Source: CAZGSN01 sp964371655
GTDB taxonomy: Bacteria; Desulfobacterota; Binatia; HRBIN30
DNA length: 64,000 bases
Assembly: GCA_964371655.1 (NCBI GenBank)
Contig: CAYJOD010000007.1
Coordinates: 62,001-126,000, forward strand
Direction: 5' to 3'
Made by a program: the position numbers and the translations under genes. Shown piece by piece: positions 9,284 to 18,017 of this stretch; the first letter of the stretch is position 1; every line of letters starts with the position of its first letter. Under the pieces are notes generated by a model, which saw only the letters and a program-made list of their open reading frames with translations, ran no database searches and had not been told where the DNA came from.

Positions 9284-9341
9284 GGTGGCGCAGGCGTCCC
9301 TGCCTGCGCAGCCGGGCAGGCACGGAGGCCTGCCCCACCAC
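9284..9341. repeat. GGTGGCGCAGG palindrome, copy 1
   Basis: The sequence GGTGGCGCAGGCGTCCCTGC folds onto GCACGGAGGCCTGCCCCACC. A second copy in reverse orientation lies at 28731-28791. Confidence 0.7.
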
Positions 9342-9442
9342 AGCCTGGCTCTCGAGGGCTGAGGTGGGGATGCGATCGAAAAAAGGGCACGTGGATCTCT
9401 CCGTCGTGCCCTTCGTTTCGTGGAAATCTTGCTTCGCCGCGG

Positions 9443-10834
9443 TCACGGCCCGCGCACGGCGCGGACAGCCAGGGTGCTCGACTTCGAGCTGAAGCTCGTG
9501 AAGCCGTCTTGCAAGGCAACGTACCAGGCGTTGGTGCCGCCGCCGGCCTCCCTGGTCGTCGAAGTCCAATGCAGGGTCGACGGCGTGCAGCTGCAGGTGA
9601 GGACCGTACAATTCAGGGCGCAGCCGCTGTTGAAGATCGAGTGCGTCGCCGGACCGAACGCACCGAGGTCGAGCATCGACGTGATCTCGTGGCGGTTCGG
9701 CATGCGCCAGTCGCAATGGCCCGTAAAGCACGGCACGGTGTTGAGCGCCGCGATCTTGATGGTGAACCCATCGCTCCACGTGTAGCCGTTGTTCTGATCG
9801 TGAACGCTCCCGTCGTCGCTGAGCTTCTCCCAGATCAAGCCGCTGTTTTGATCGGTGATGGTGCCGTCGGCATTGTCGAGGTACGAGAAGGTTGGGCCGG
9901 CTTGAACGGCGCCGTCGTCGCCGCTGTCAAAAGACAGTGTCTGCCCAGTCTGCGAGAAGGTGCCGCTGATGCAGCCTTGGTAATTGAAGCCACAGTTCCC
10001 TTGGCAAGAAAGCGTGCCCCCCTCCGGGAAGCCGAGCGTCGTGCAGGTCTGAGTGTTCAGGTTGGTACCGTCACACTCCTCGTTCGCATCGATCACGCCA
10101 TTGCCGCACAGTCCGTTGCCGGGACCGCAGTTGATGTCGAGGTTGGCATCGGCGCCGCTGCTGTCGAGGGCCAGCCGTACCTGATCGATCGCCGTCACCG
10201 CATCGACGAATTTCGGATCGCCACCGATGTACTTTGGGTCCAGCTGGATTTGCGCCTTCACCGCGGCCAGCCACTCCAGCGCGCGCGGGTACTGAACCGA
10301 GATACTCTGATTCACTTCGCAGGTGCCGCCGCCGACCTGGCAATCCGCCCACTCTTCGACGTTGTCGAAGTTGCTGTCCCCACCAAACGAGAAGCAGTAG
10401 CCCTCAATTGTCTTCGCCTCGATGCCCTCGGCCACTATGGCCGGGGTCAGGCTCAAAACCTGATTGGCCGTATGCCCCAAGCCGGTACTGACGGTAGGAT
10501 CGCAGGCCTTACGCATCTTCGCCTTCGCCTTCGCGGCGAGAGTCTTGTTCGGCACTTCCGTGTTTACGAGCTTGCGGAAGGATGCGACACAACCCATGGC
10601 GGCGCGGGCAACGTTGGGTGCGTTACTCTCGATCAGCTCGCCGGAGATCTTCTGCAGGCATTTCTGAATCGCCTTGCTACGCGCCTTGACGAAGCTCGCC
10701 CCCTGTTTGGCGGCGGCTTTCTCGCACTTGTCGAGACTATTCTCCGCCTGCGCAAACGCCGGAGCCGTGGCGAGGAACAAGGCGGCAATCGCCATGGCTG
10801 CCTTGGTAGTCATGATTCGTAGTCTCTTGCTCAT
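9443..10834 (-). CDS. Secreted DUF1566/CNG-motif protein, paralogue A
   Basis: 463 residues with a signal peptide (AAMAIAALFLATAPAFA). The mature N-terminal half is helical and Cys-spaced (LDKCEKAAAKQG, IQKCLQKISG). A central CGNGVIDANEECDG motif follows, of the kind found in surface proteins of deltaproteobacteria, then a C-terminal DUF1566 (Lcl) domain with YLDNADGTITDQNSGLIWEK and CDWRMPNRHEITSMLD. ATG 10834 is chosen over a 62-residue extension because it begins a proper signal peptide and has a G-rich ribosome site. It lies 14 bases after its paralogue at 10849-12201. Role probably surface adhesion or recognition; substrate unknown. Confidence 0.8.
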   Translation of the reverse strand: MSKRLRIMTTKAAMAIAALFLATAPAFAQAENSLDKCEKAAAKQGASFVKARSKAIQKCLQKISGELIESNAPNVARAAMGCVASFRKLVNTEVPNKTLAAKAKAKMRKACDPTVSTGLGHTANQVLSLTPAIVAEGIEAKTIEGYCFSFGGDSNFDNVEEWADCQVGGGTCEVNQSISVQYPRALEWLAAVKAQIQLDPKYIGGDPKFVDAVTAIDQVRLALDSSGADANLDINCGPGNGLCGNGVIDANEECDGTNLNTQTCTTLGFPEGGTLSCQGNCGFNYQGCISGTFSQTGQTLSFDSGDDGAVQAGPTFSYLDNADGTITDQNSGLIWEKLSDDGSVHDQNNGYTWSDGFTIKIAALNTVPCFTGHCDWRMPNRHEITSMLDLGAFGPATHSIFNSGCALNCTVLTCSCTPSTLHWTSTTREAGGGTNAWYVALQDGFTSFSSKSSTLAVRAVRGP

Positions 10835-10848
10835 GGCTGCCCCCTGGC

Positions 10849-12201
10849 TCATATGCCACCGCGCACGGCGCGAACCCGACGACTCGTGGTGGTCTTGACG
10901 TCGTAGCTGTCGCGGCCTTCGTCGAACTGTACGACCCACGCTTGGCTGGTGTTGTTGACGACCGTCGTCGACGTCCAGTACGGGAACGGCTGCATGCAGC
11001 TGCACGCCGTTACCAAGCATGACGCTGAACAGGGGGTAGCGAAGGCGGCCCCGATTGCCGGCGAGGTTGCCCCGAAGTCGATGATCGTATTGAGCTCATG
11101 ATAGTTGGGCACGCGCCAATCACAGGAGCCCGCGAAGCAGGGCATCGTATTGAGATCGGCGATGAAGGCGGTGTCGAGCACGTCCCAGGTGTAGGTATTG
11201 TCGCGGTCGTGGATTCCGCCGCTGCGATCTTTCTTCTCCCAGACGAGACCGGTGTTCTGATCGGTGATCGTCCCGTCACCGTTGTCGAGGTAGTTATGAG
11301 CGGCGCCCTTCTGGAGATCGCCGTCGTCACCGGTCTGATAGGAGACCAGCTGCCCCGTGGCCGGGAAGGCGCCGGTGAAGCAGCCGATCACGTCGAAGTG
11401 ACAGTCCGCCGCACACGCCAAGGTACCACCCAAGAAGCCGATGCTGCGACACGTAGAACTGCCGAGATCGGTACCGTCGCAGTCGTCGTTGCCATCTTTT
11501 ACGGCGTTGCCGCATGAGCTGACACCCGGACCGCAATTGATGGTCAGCTGGCTGTTGGCGAACTTGTCGATGGCGTCGATGAGATCTTGGACGGCGTTGG
11601 CCGCGTCGACGTACTTCTGGCCCGGGCCGAAGGCGACGATCGCGGGCTTGACCGAGTTGGCCCATTCGAGGACACGCGGATAATCAAGCAATATCTGCTG
11701 GCGCGCGTGGCACATCGACGCCGACATCTGGCAATCGATCCAATCCGCTACGGTTCCGATCGTACCGGTGCCGCCGAAGTTCGTGCACCACGAGTTGAGA
11801 TTGGTCGCCTCGATGCTCTCTGACACTCCTGCTCCCGGTCCAAGAACGTCGGCGACGGTGTGCGCCAGCGACGTGTTGAAGGTCGGGTCGCACTTACTGC
11901 GGATCTTCCCGATTGCCTTGTCCCGCAGCTGCTTGCTGGTGTCGTCGCTGTTCTCGATCTTGCGGAAGGCGGTCGTGCAAGTCTTGGCAGCATCGGCGAT
12001 GGGTGCATTCGCCTTGATCATCTTGCCGGAGATCTTCTGCATACAGATCGCCATCGCCTTGAGCTGGGCGCCAATAAATTTCGTCGTTTGGCTGGCCGCT
12101 TCCTTTTGACACTTGGCTAGGCTCTTTTCCGCCTGGCCAAATGATGGCCCGGCGCAAAGCACCACGACAAGCGCGAGGTGCAGCCGAAGATCCTTCATCA
12201 T
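10849..12201 (-). CDS. Secreted DUF1566/CNG-motif protein, paralogue B
   Basis: 450 residues, same architecture as the gene downstream of it: signal peptide (LHLALVVVLCAGPSFG), helical Cys-containing domain (LAKCQKEAASQ, AICMQKISGK), CGNAVKDGNDDCDG motif, and DUF1566 domain (YLDNGDGTITDQNTGLVWEKKD, CDWRVPNYHELNTIID). The two genes are clearly a tandem duplication that has diverged. The start at 12201 (MMKDL) follows AAGGGGAAC. Promoter presumably in the 270-base gap before selB's end. No membrane anchor, so it is released or held at the surface by other means. Confidence 0.8.
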   Translation of the reverse strand: MMKDLRLHLALVVVLCAGPSFGQAEKSLAKCQKEAASQTTKFIGAQLKAMAICMQKISGKMIKANAPIADAAKTCTTAFRKIENSDDTSKQLRDKAIGKIRSKCDPTFNTSLAHTVADVLGPGAGVSESIEATNLNSWCTNFGGTGTIGTVADWIDCQMSASMCHARQQILLDYPRVLEWANSVKPAIVAFGPGQKYVDAANAVQDLIDAIDKFANSQLTINCGPGVSSCGNAVKDGNDDCDGTDLGSSTCRSIGFLGGTLACAADCHFDVIGCFTGAFPATGQLVSYQTGDDGDLQKGAAHNYLDNGDGTITDQNTGLVWEKKDRSGGIHDRDNTYTWDVLDTAFIADLNTMPCFAGSCDWRVPNYHELNTIIDFGATSPAIGAAFATPCSASCLVTACSCMQPFPYWTSTTVVNNTSQAWVVQFDEGRDSYDVKTTTSRRVRAVRGGI

Positions 12202-12471
12202 GTTCCCCTTTCCGCCAGAGTACCGCATAGCACGGTCGCCGTTCCTTCGTCACAGGAAAATGCCTTGGGGTGCAGGGCCACGGCACAGTCGCCGATGGAG
12301 GACAGGCCGGGAGCCGGCCCTTCGACAGGCGTAGCGCGGGCTCCGGCCCGCAACCCAAGCAGCGCCGGCATTTGGAAGCACACCCTGTCCCGCAATACCC
12401 GCGGGAGAGGAGAGCTTGCCTTATCCGCGTTCATCAGCGTCCATCCGTGGTTCCTATTGAGTTGTTCGGGT
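12202..12471. repeat. Composite of dispersed repeat fragments
   Basis: The 270-base gap upstream of paralogue B contains AGGGCCACGGCACAGTCGCC (about 12277-12296), also found near 30.2 and 48.5 kb, a CCCGCAATACCCGCGGGAGAGG piece (about 12389-12410) related to sequence near 14.47 and 45.7 kb, and a short ATCAGCGTCCATCCGTGGTT block (12433-12452). No gene is visible. Confidence 0.5.
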
Positions 12472-14403
12472 TCATGACCGCCGCAATTTACGAATGTCGC
12501 CGACGCGCAGGGTGAAGCCGGTGCGGTCGAAGTAGTCGAGCAAGGCGATGCTGTACTTGCGGCTGGCGCCGAGATGGTCGCGAAAGGCAGCCGCAGTGAT
12601 CTCGCCATGGGCTTGGCAATGGCCGCGGATCAGCTCGCGCGCCCGCGCCAGCGGCTCGGGCGCGAAGTACATGCCGTCGGCGACGCGGGTAATACGGCCC
12701 TCGCGCTCGATCTGTTGCAGGACGGCCGCGAGCTTCGGGCGCGGCACGCGCAAGCTGGTCTCCAGCTCCTTGACGTCGGGCGGCGTGAAATTGGCGCCGG
12801 TCAGGAGGGCTTCGATGCGCTGCGCCAGTCCCTCCTCGTCGCCCTGCAACGACACCTGGTGCGCGGGCAAGCGAATGGTGCTGTCGTCGCGCACCACCGC
12901 CTTCGCGGCGACCAGCGCGTCGACGACGATGCGGAAGAGCTTCGCCGAAAGATCGGCGGCGATCTGCGAGCGCAACGATTCCATCTCCATGCCGGCGCTG
13001 CGCGTCGATTGTTTATGGAAAACCGCCAGCGCCTCGACGGCGCGCGTCTGCATCGCCGTCCACTTCGCTGCCGTCGTGCAAGCTTGCGGGTGGGCCGAGT
13101 CCGGCAGTCCGCGCAGGGACGGATCGCCGCGGATCGCGTCGTCCACCTCTTCGACACGCAGGCCGCTTGCCTGTGCCAGAAAGCTGAGGTCGGAAGCGAA
13201 CTCATGCGTGAGGTCGAGCACGGCGTGCACAACCGACGCAGGCGGCTCGGGGGCGCGGCCGAGGACCTCGACTTCGCGGAGCGCGGTCAAGGTCTCGATC
13301 AGCCGCGGCTCGCCGCGTTTGTGGCGCTGCGCAAACGGATAGACGACAACGCCGCCGCCGAGTGTGCTTTGCGCGCTCTCGTCACGCACGATGAAACGGT
13401 CGCCGCGCATAGCCTGGATGGGAGCGCGCAAGACGATCTGACAGAATCCCGACTGCTTCGGCGCCCACGCTGCGCTGCCGTCGAGAAGAATGATCTTGCC
13501 CAGCGCCTCCGCGGTTCCCGCATAGACGCGTACCGGTTGATGGCTCTCCAGCTGACGACGCGCCGACGGACGCACCTCGAACCAGGCGTCGAAGCGATCG
13601 CTGACACGATCGAGGAAAGGATCGCAGACGACATGCCCGCGGCTCAGCTGCGCTTTCTCGACCGCTGCCAGGTTGAGAGCAACGCGCTGGCCCGACGTCG
13701 CTTCGGCAACCTCGACCCCGTGCACCTGAACGCTGCGCACACGCACCGGCTCGCCGCCGGGAAGTACGCGCACGGAATCGCCCGGCCGTACGCTTCCCGC
13801 GATCGCGGTCCCGGTGACGACGGTGCCGTGTCCGTGCATCACGAAGACGCGATCGACCGGAAGCCGGAAGTAGCCGGAGCGTGGACGACGCTGGACCGCA
13901 CTCAGTTGCTGCCCGATTTGTCGGCGCAGCTCGGCGATCCCTTGCCCACTGACGCACGACACCGCGACCATCGGCGAACCTTCGAATCGCGTGCCGGCCA
14001 GAAGAATCTCGATCTCGTCGCGAACCACGTCGACGCGAGCGGCGTCGACGAGATCCACCTTGGTGATCGCCACCACCGCGCGCGACACCCCGAGGAGATG
14101 AACGATATCCAGATGCTCCTCGGTCTGCGGCATCACGCCGTCATCGGCCGCCACCACCAGCAGGACCAGATCGATGCCGTGCGCTCCGGCGAGCATGTTG
14201 CGAATGAAACGTTCGTGCCCGGGCACGTCGACGATACCGGCGCGCGCGCCGCCGCCGAGATCCAGGCTAGCGAAGCCCAGGTCGATGGAGATGCCACGCT
14301 CCTTCTCCTCCTTGAGACGATCGGTGTCCTCCCCGGTAAGAGCGCGCACCAGCGCGGTCTTGCCGTGATCAATGTGACCGGCGGTGCCGATGATGTAAGG
14401 CAT
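12472..14403 (-). CDS. selB: Selenocysteine-specific elongation factor SelB
   Basis: 643 residues. This GTPase brings Sec-tRNA to the ribosome at UGA codons marked by a SECIS hairpin. The EF-Tu-like G domain is complete: GHIDHGKTALVRAL (P-loop), DVPGHERFIRNML, and TKVDL. Two beta-barrel domains follow, then the C-terminal winged-helix repeats that bind the SECIS RNA (for example the stretch ending GMYFAPEPLARARELI). Length is normal. It lies 165 bases downstream of selA on the same strand. No selC, selD or obvious UGA-containing gene was recognised in the window. Confidence 0.95.
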   Translation of the reverse strand: MPYIIGTAGHIDHGKTALVRALTGEDTDRLKEEKERGISIDLGFASLDLGGGARAGIVDVPGHERFIRNMLAGAHGIDLVLLVVAADDGVMPQTEEHLDIVHLLGVSRAVVAITKVDLVDAARVDVVRDEIEILLAGTRFEGSPMVAVSCVSGQGIAELRRQIGQQLSAVQRRPRSGYFRLPVDRVFVMHGHGTVVTGTAIAGSVRPGDSVRVLPGGEPVRVRSVQVHGVEVAEATSGQRVALNLAAVEKAQLSRGHVVCDPFLDRVSDRFDAWFEVRPSARRQLESHQPVRVYAGTAEALGKIILLDGSAAWAPKQSGFCQIVLRAPIQAMRGDRFIVRDESAQSTLGGGVVVYPFAQRHKRGEPRLIETLTALREVEVLGRAPEPPASVVHAVLDLTHEFASDLSFLAQASGLRVEEVDDAIRGDPSLRGLPDSAHPQACTTAAKWTAMQTRAVEALAVFHKQSTRSAGMEMESLRSQIAADLSAKLFRIVVDALVAAKAVVRDDSTIRLPAHQVSLQGDEEGLAQRIEALLTGANFTPPDVKELETSLRVPRPKLAAVLQQIEREGRITRVADGMYFAPEPLARARELIRGHCQAHGEITAAAFRDHLGASRKYSIALLDYFDRTGFTLRVGDIRKLRRS

Positions 14404-14568
14404 GGATCAGAACCTACGGTGGCCGTCGCCCACAACCGAAGCCGCGGCGGTATTTGGTAGCACCCCATCTCCCGCATCACCGCGGGAGATGGTGGGGGTG
14501 AGGGATCCTATTCTTCTCAATGCAGCGCTCCGCCCATCCACACGATGCTCGTCGGGCGTCTCGTCATT

Positions 14569-15948
14569 TCACTTCGACCCTTCGACCTTGGACGACTGTG
14601 CCGGAACGACCTGCGTCGGATCGAAGATGCCGCGCAGGTCGAGAAGAAAGCGACCCGCGTTGATACGGCCCAGAATCGGTGTAGCCGCGCTGCGGAAGCG
14701 GCGTGCGATTTCGTCGGCGGCGATCGTCGGATGGACGATGCTGATGGCCGGCGACGCCAACGTCTCGGTTGGCTGCGCGCCGCTGCCAATCTCCGACTGC
14801 GCGTCGACCACCTCGATGACGAAGCCGGCGCCGAGAGCGTCGCGCAGCAGCGGCACTGTGATCTCCGCGAGTGCACGCATCTCGGCGAGGGGACGCGTCA
14901 GCCAGCGCAGAGTCGGTAGCGCCTGCGCCAGATCGGGCGCGCTGCGGTACAAACGCAACGTCGCCGACAGGGCCGCCAAGGTCAGCTTGTCGCAACGCAG
15001 GGCGCGCCGCAGCGGGTTACGTTTGATGCGTTCGACGAGATCACGGCGGCCAACGATCACACCCGCCTGTGGGCCGCCGAGGAGCTTGTCGCCGCTGAAG
15101 GTCACGAGGTCGGCACCGAGGCGAAGACGCTCGCCGACAACCGGCTCCTTCGGCAGGCCGTACACCGACAGATCGATCAGCGCACCGCTGCCAAGATCCT
15201 CGATCACCGGCAGCGCGCGCTCGTGTGCGAGCCCAACCAGCTCGTCGAGCTCCACCTCCTGCGTAAAGCCGACGATACGGTAGTTCGAGGTGTGCACCTT
15301 GAGCACGAGCGCCGTCCGTTCACCGACGGCATCGACGTAGTCGCGCGCGTGGGTGCGGTTGGTGGTGCCGACCTCGCGCAGAATCGCACCGCTCTTCGCC
15401 ATCACGTCGGGGATACGAAACGAGCCGCCGATCTCGATCAGCTCGCCACGCGACACGATCACCTCGCAACCGTCGGCCAGGGTATTGAGGGCGAGAAGCA
15501 CGGCGGCGGCGTTGTTGTTCACGACCGTCGCCGCCGCCGCGCCGGTGAGGGCGCAGAGATCGGCGCTGACGAGATCGTCGCGATCACCGCGACCGCCACC
15601 TTCGAGATCGTATTCGAGATTGACCGGATCGCGCGCCGCGCGCACGACCGCGTCAATCGCGTCTGGCGCCAACAACGCGCGGCCGAGATTGGTGTGCAGG
15701 ACCACACCGGTGGCGTTGACGACGGATCGAACCGGCAGCTCACGCGCGCCATCCATGCGCGCCCGGGCCGCGGCCATGACCGCCTCGGCGGTGGGGATGA
15801 CAACCCCCTTGTCCGCACGGACGTCGTCGAGAACCGCGCGAATCGCATCGACGACGTAGGCGCGCCGAAACTCCGCCAGAGCCTGACCCGCGGCAGCGGT
15901 TTGCAGGACGCGATCCACCGACGGCAGCTGTCGCAACGCGTCGTTCAT
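14569..15948 (-). CDS. selA: L-seryl-tRNA(Sec) selenium transferase SelA
   Basis: 459 residues, PLP enzyme that converts Ser-tRNA(Sec) to Sec-tRNA(Sec) using selenophosphate. Family hallmarks: RSVVNATGVVLHTNLGRALL near residues 80-100, NNNAAAVLLALNTLA, REVGTTNRTHARDY, and the PLP-binding lysine in TFSGDKLLGGPQAG. The start at 15948 (MNDALRQLPSVDRVLQ) matches the usual SelA N-terminus; the open frame continues upstream to 16566 but that part is antisense to the monooxygenase gene and is spurious. It is the first gene of a selA-selB pair. Confidence 0.95.
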   Translation of the reverse strand: MNDALRQLPSVDRVLQTAAAGQALAEFRRAYVVDAIRAVLDDVRADKGVVIPTAEAVMAAARARMDGARELPVRSVVNATGVVLHTNLGRALLAPDAIDAVVRAARDPVNLEYDLEGGGRGDRDDLVSADLCALTGAAAATVVNNNAAAVLLALNTLADGCEVIVSRGELIEIGGSFRIPDVMAKSGAILREVGTTNRTHARDYVDAVGERTALVLKVHTSNYRIVGFTQEVELDELVGLAHERALPVIEDLGSGALIDLSVYGLPKEPVVGERLRLGADLVTFSGDKLLGGPQAGVIVGRRDLVERIKRNPLRRALRCDKLTLAALSATLRLYRSAPDLAQALPTLRWLTRPLAEMRALAEITVPLLRDALGAGFVIEVVDAQSEIGSGAQPTETLASPAISIVHPTIAADEIARRFRSAATPILGRINAGRFLLDLRGIFDPTQVVPAQSSKVEGSK

Positions 15949-16011
15949 GCCGCGACTCTGCCGCGTTTGCGGCTCCGACTCAACTTGCTCGTGCAAGTGC
16001 AACCCCAGGAA

Positions 16012-16133
16012 CATGGCCGGCACAGCCGGCCCTACTACAGACGGCGCGAAGCTCGCGCAGTTCCCCTGCTCCACATGCGAGAGTGCCGATGAAATCGCGT
16101 AGGGCCGGTTGTACCGGCCGGTCGGGTGGAAAC
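16012..16133. repeat. GGGCCGGC palindrome, copy 1 (upstream of selA)
   Basis: CATGGCCGGCACAGCCGGCCCTAC at the left and GTAGGGCCGGTTGTACCGGCCGG at the right form the arms. A second copy lies at about 20349-20407. It occupies the gap between the monooxygenase stop and the selA start. Confidence 0.7.
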
Positions 16134-16148
16134 TGCGGCCGGCGCCGC

Positions 16149-17663
16149 TCACGCCGCGTGGCTCAGTCCCGTGGGTAGCGCCACACCGGCACGCTCCTGA
16201 TGATACAGCCGCAAGTTGGCGCGTCGTGTCTGCCACCAGTACGCGACCGTGGGACCCGACCAGTTGTTGGTGATCTTCCCGTCCGCTGTCTTGTACCAGC
16301 TGTGATCGGTAGCGGCCCACACCGATGCGGCCAGCTCTTCTTGCAGCCGCGCGTTGAACGCATCGGCTACGTCGCTGCGCAGGTCGATGTACTTCAGATC
16401 CGCGGCGTTCATCCGGCGCAGACAATCCATGATGTAGCGCGTCTGGCATTCGATCATGAAGATGATGGAGTTGTGCCCGAGGTTCGTATTCGGCCCGTAC
16501 ATCATGAAGAAGTTGGGGAACCCCGGGACCGTGATACCGAGATAGGCATAGGCGCCGTTGCGCCACGCGTCGTTGAGAAGCTGGCCGTGTGCGCCACGGA
16601 TACGCAGCGGCGACAGGAACGAGGTCGACTGAAAACCGGTGGCGAGAATGATCGCGTCGACTTTGTGGAGCACACCGTCCTTGGTCATGATGCCGTCGCC
16701 CTGGACGCGATCAATCGCGGAGGTCACCACTTGTACGTTCGTCCGTCCCAGGGTCGCGTAATAGTCGTCGGAGATCAGCATGCGCCGGGCGCCGACCGGG
16801 TAATTCGGGATCAGTGCCTCCTGCAGCTGCGGATCGGCGATCTGGGCGCGCATGTGGCGCACCGCCAGCTTCTCCAGGCGCGCGGAGAGGAAACGCATAC
16901 GCCGCATGATCGGGAAGAACACCAGCTCGAGGCGCAGCCAGATGCTCCAGCGATACAAGCGCGCCAGCAGCGGCAAGCGCTGCAAACATGCCTTCTCGGC
17001 TTCGCTGTAGGCACGATCGTGGCGCGGCATCATCCAGTTGGCGCTGCGCTGGAAGATGGAGAGATGGCGCACGAGTGGCGCAATCGCGGGAATGAACTGA
17101 ATCGCGCTGGCGGCGTTGCCGACCACCGCCACGTCCTTGCCGTCGAGATCATAGTCATGGTTCCAGCGCGCCGAATGAAACGACTCGCCGGCGAAGGTTT
17201 CCAACCCCGGGATCTTCGGCAGGTTCGGAAGATTCAGCTGGCCGACGCCGCTGACCAGGATCTCGGCCTTATGGTGCTCTCCACCCGTGGTGTGGATGTG
17301 CCACAGGCCTTCGCTGGCCTCGAACTCGGCGGCAGCGACCTCGGTGTTGAAACGGATGTGCGGCAGCAGATCGTACTTACGCGCGCAGTGCTGCATGTAC
17401 TCGAAGATCTCCGCCTGCGGCGACCATTTGCGCGACCAGTCGGTCTTCTGCTCGAAGGAAAAACAGTACGCGATGGAGGGGACGTCGCAAGCCGCTCCCG
17501 GATAGGTGTTGTCACGCCAGGTGCCGCCGACACACTCGGCCTTCTCGAAGATGATGAAGTCGCCGTTGCCGGCCTTCTTCAACTGAATGCCCAGACACAG
17601 ACCGGAGAAGCCCGAGCCGATGATCGCAATACGACGCGTCCGCGTTGACGAGCTAGCGCTCAT
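16149..17663 (-). CDS. Flavin-containing (Baeyer-Villiger type) monooxygenase
   Basis: 504 residues. FAD- and NADPH-dependent oxygenase of the Baeyer-Villiger/FMO type, inserting oxygen into ketones or oxidising heteroatoms. The first Rossmann motif is GSGFSG (16-21); the BVMO fingerprint FxGxxxHxxxW is present as FAGESFHSARW (157-167); a second nucleotide-binding segment VVGNAASA (about 180-187) has Asn-Ala where GSGA is usual. ATILATGFQS-like motif appears as IILATGFQS. The ATG at 17663 is chosen because AAAGGAGG lies just upstream; an in-frame ATG seven codons earlier lies inside that ribosome site. Soluble; stands alone. Confidence 0.92.
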   Translation of the reverse strand: MSASSSTRTRRIAIIGSGFSGLCLGIQLKKAGNGDFIIFEKAECVGGTWRDNTYPGAACDVPSIAYCFSFEQKTDWSRKWSPQAEIFEYMQHCARKYDLLPHIRFNTEVAAAEFEASEGLWHIHTTGGEHHKAEILVSGVGQLNLPNLPKIPGLETFAGESFHSARWNHDYDLDGKDVAVVGNAASAIQFIPAIAPLVRHLSIFQRSANWMMPRHDRAYSEAEKACLQRLPLLARLYRWSIWLRLELVFFPIMRRMRFLSARLEKLAVRHMRAQIADPQLQEALIPNYPVGARRMLISDDYYATLGRTNVQVVTSAIDRVQGDGIMTKDGVLHKVDAIILATGFQSTSFLSPLRIRGAHGQLLNDAWRNGAYAYLGITVPGFPNFFMMYGPNTNLGHNSIIFMIECQTRYIMDCLRRMNAADLKYIDLRSDVADAFNARLQEELAASVWAATDHSWYKTADGKITNNWSGPTVAYWWQTRRANLRLYHQERAGVALPTGLSHAA

Positions 17664-18017
17664 GAGAGCCTCCTTTGGGGGCACACGCTGCGCGGCCCCT
17701 CGACCTCTTTGCGCCGCCCATGAATAGGATCTGCACGCGCGGCTTTGTACCCCTCATGTTGAGAGGGAAACCTGAGTTGAGACTCGCCGCGGTGGCGCAT
17801 CCTCATGTTTGTATGGCTAAGTATCGGCGGCGGAATGGGGACAGTCTCTCCCGTCTCCGTAGGGTGGGCTTCGCCCACGCGGTCGGCGAATTCGCAACAC
17901 GCAACTGACGCGTGGGCAGAGCCCACCCTACCCAATGACAAGTCAACTGAGGTTTTCGGGTTGAGAGGGCTCGTATGGTGCGACGGAACGATCATGTAGG
18001 CAGACCCGACCGATTGT
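17664..18017. repeat. Intergenic palindromes including GTAGGGTGGGCTTCGCCCACG copy 1
   Basis: No gene. GTAGGGTGGGCTTCGCCCAC at about 17861 and GTGGGCAGAGCCCACCCTAC ending near 17933 are the arms of a palindrome also present at 48683-48764. Around it sit weaker complementary pieces: CCTGAGTTGAG (about 17771) and CAACTGAGGTTTTCGGGTTGA (about 17944-17964). The latter also recurs near 23.97 kb. This looks like one repeat inserted in another. Confidence 0.65.

Larger units (their letters stand above)
8895..9442. other. Long intergenic stretch filled by two palindromic repeats
   Basis: About 550 bases without a supported gene. It holds a CACAGAG-type palindrome (9148-9232) and a GGTGGCGCAGG-type palindrome (9284-9341), both annotated separately. 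The rest shows no recognisable feature. Long frames running through it on both strands are shadows. Confidence 0.6.

Noticed and set aside
9128..10822. 564-codon plus-strand frame over the DUF1566 gene
   Set aside because: Starts in repeat sequence and runs antisense to a protein with a signal peptide and clear domains.
12574..14460. 628-codon open frame on the plus strand opposite selB
   Set aside because: Antisense to a clear SelB; long antisense frames are expected in GC-rich genes and the product has no motif.
15949..16566. Upstream extension of the SelA frame
   Set aside because: It runs through a palindrome and antisense to the monooxygenase; SelA begins at 15948 in the family-typical way.
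16200..17648. 482-codon plus-strand frame over the monooxygenase
   Set aside because: Antisense to a gene with the full BVMO fingerprint; the product has low-complexity composition.
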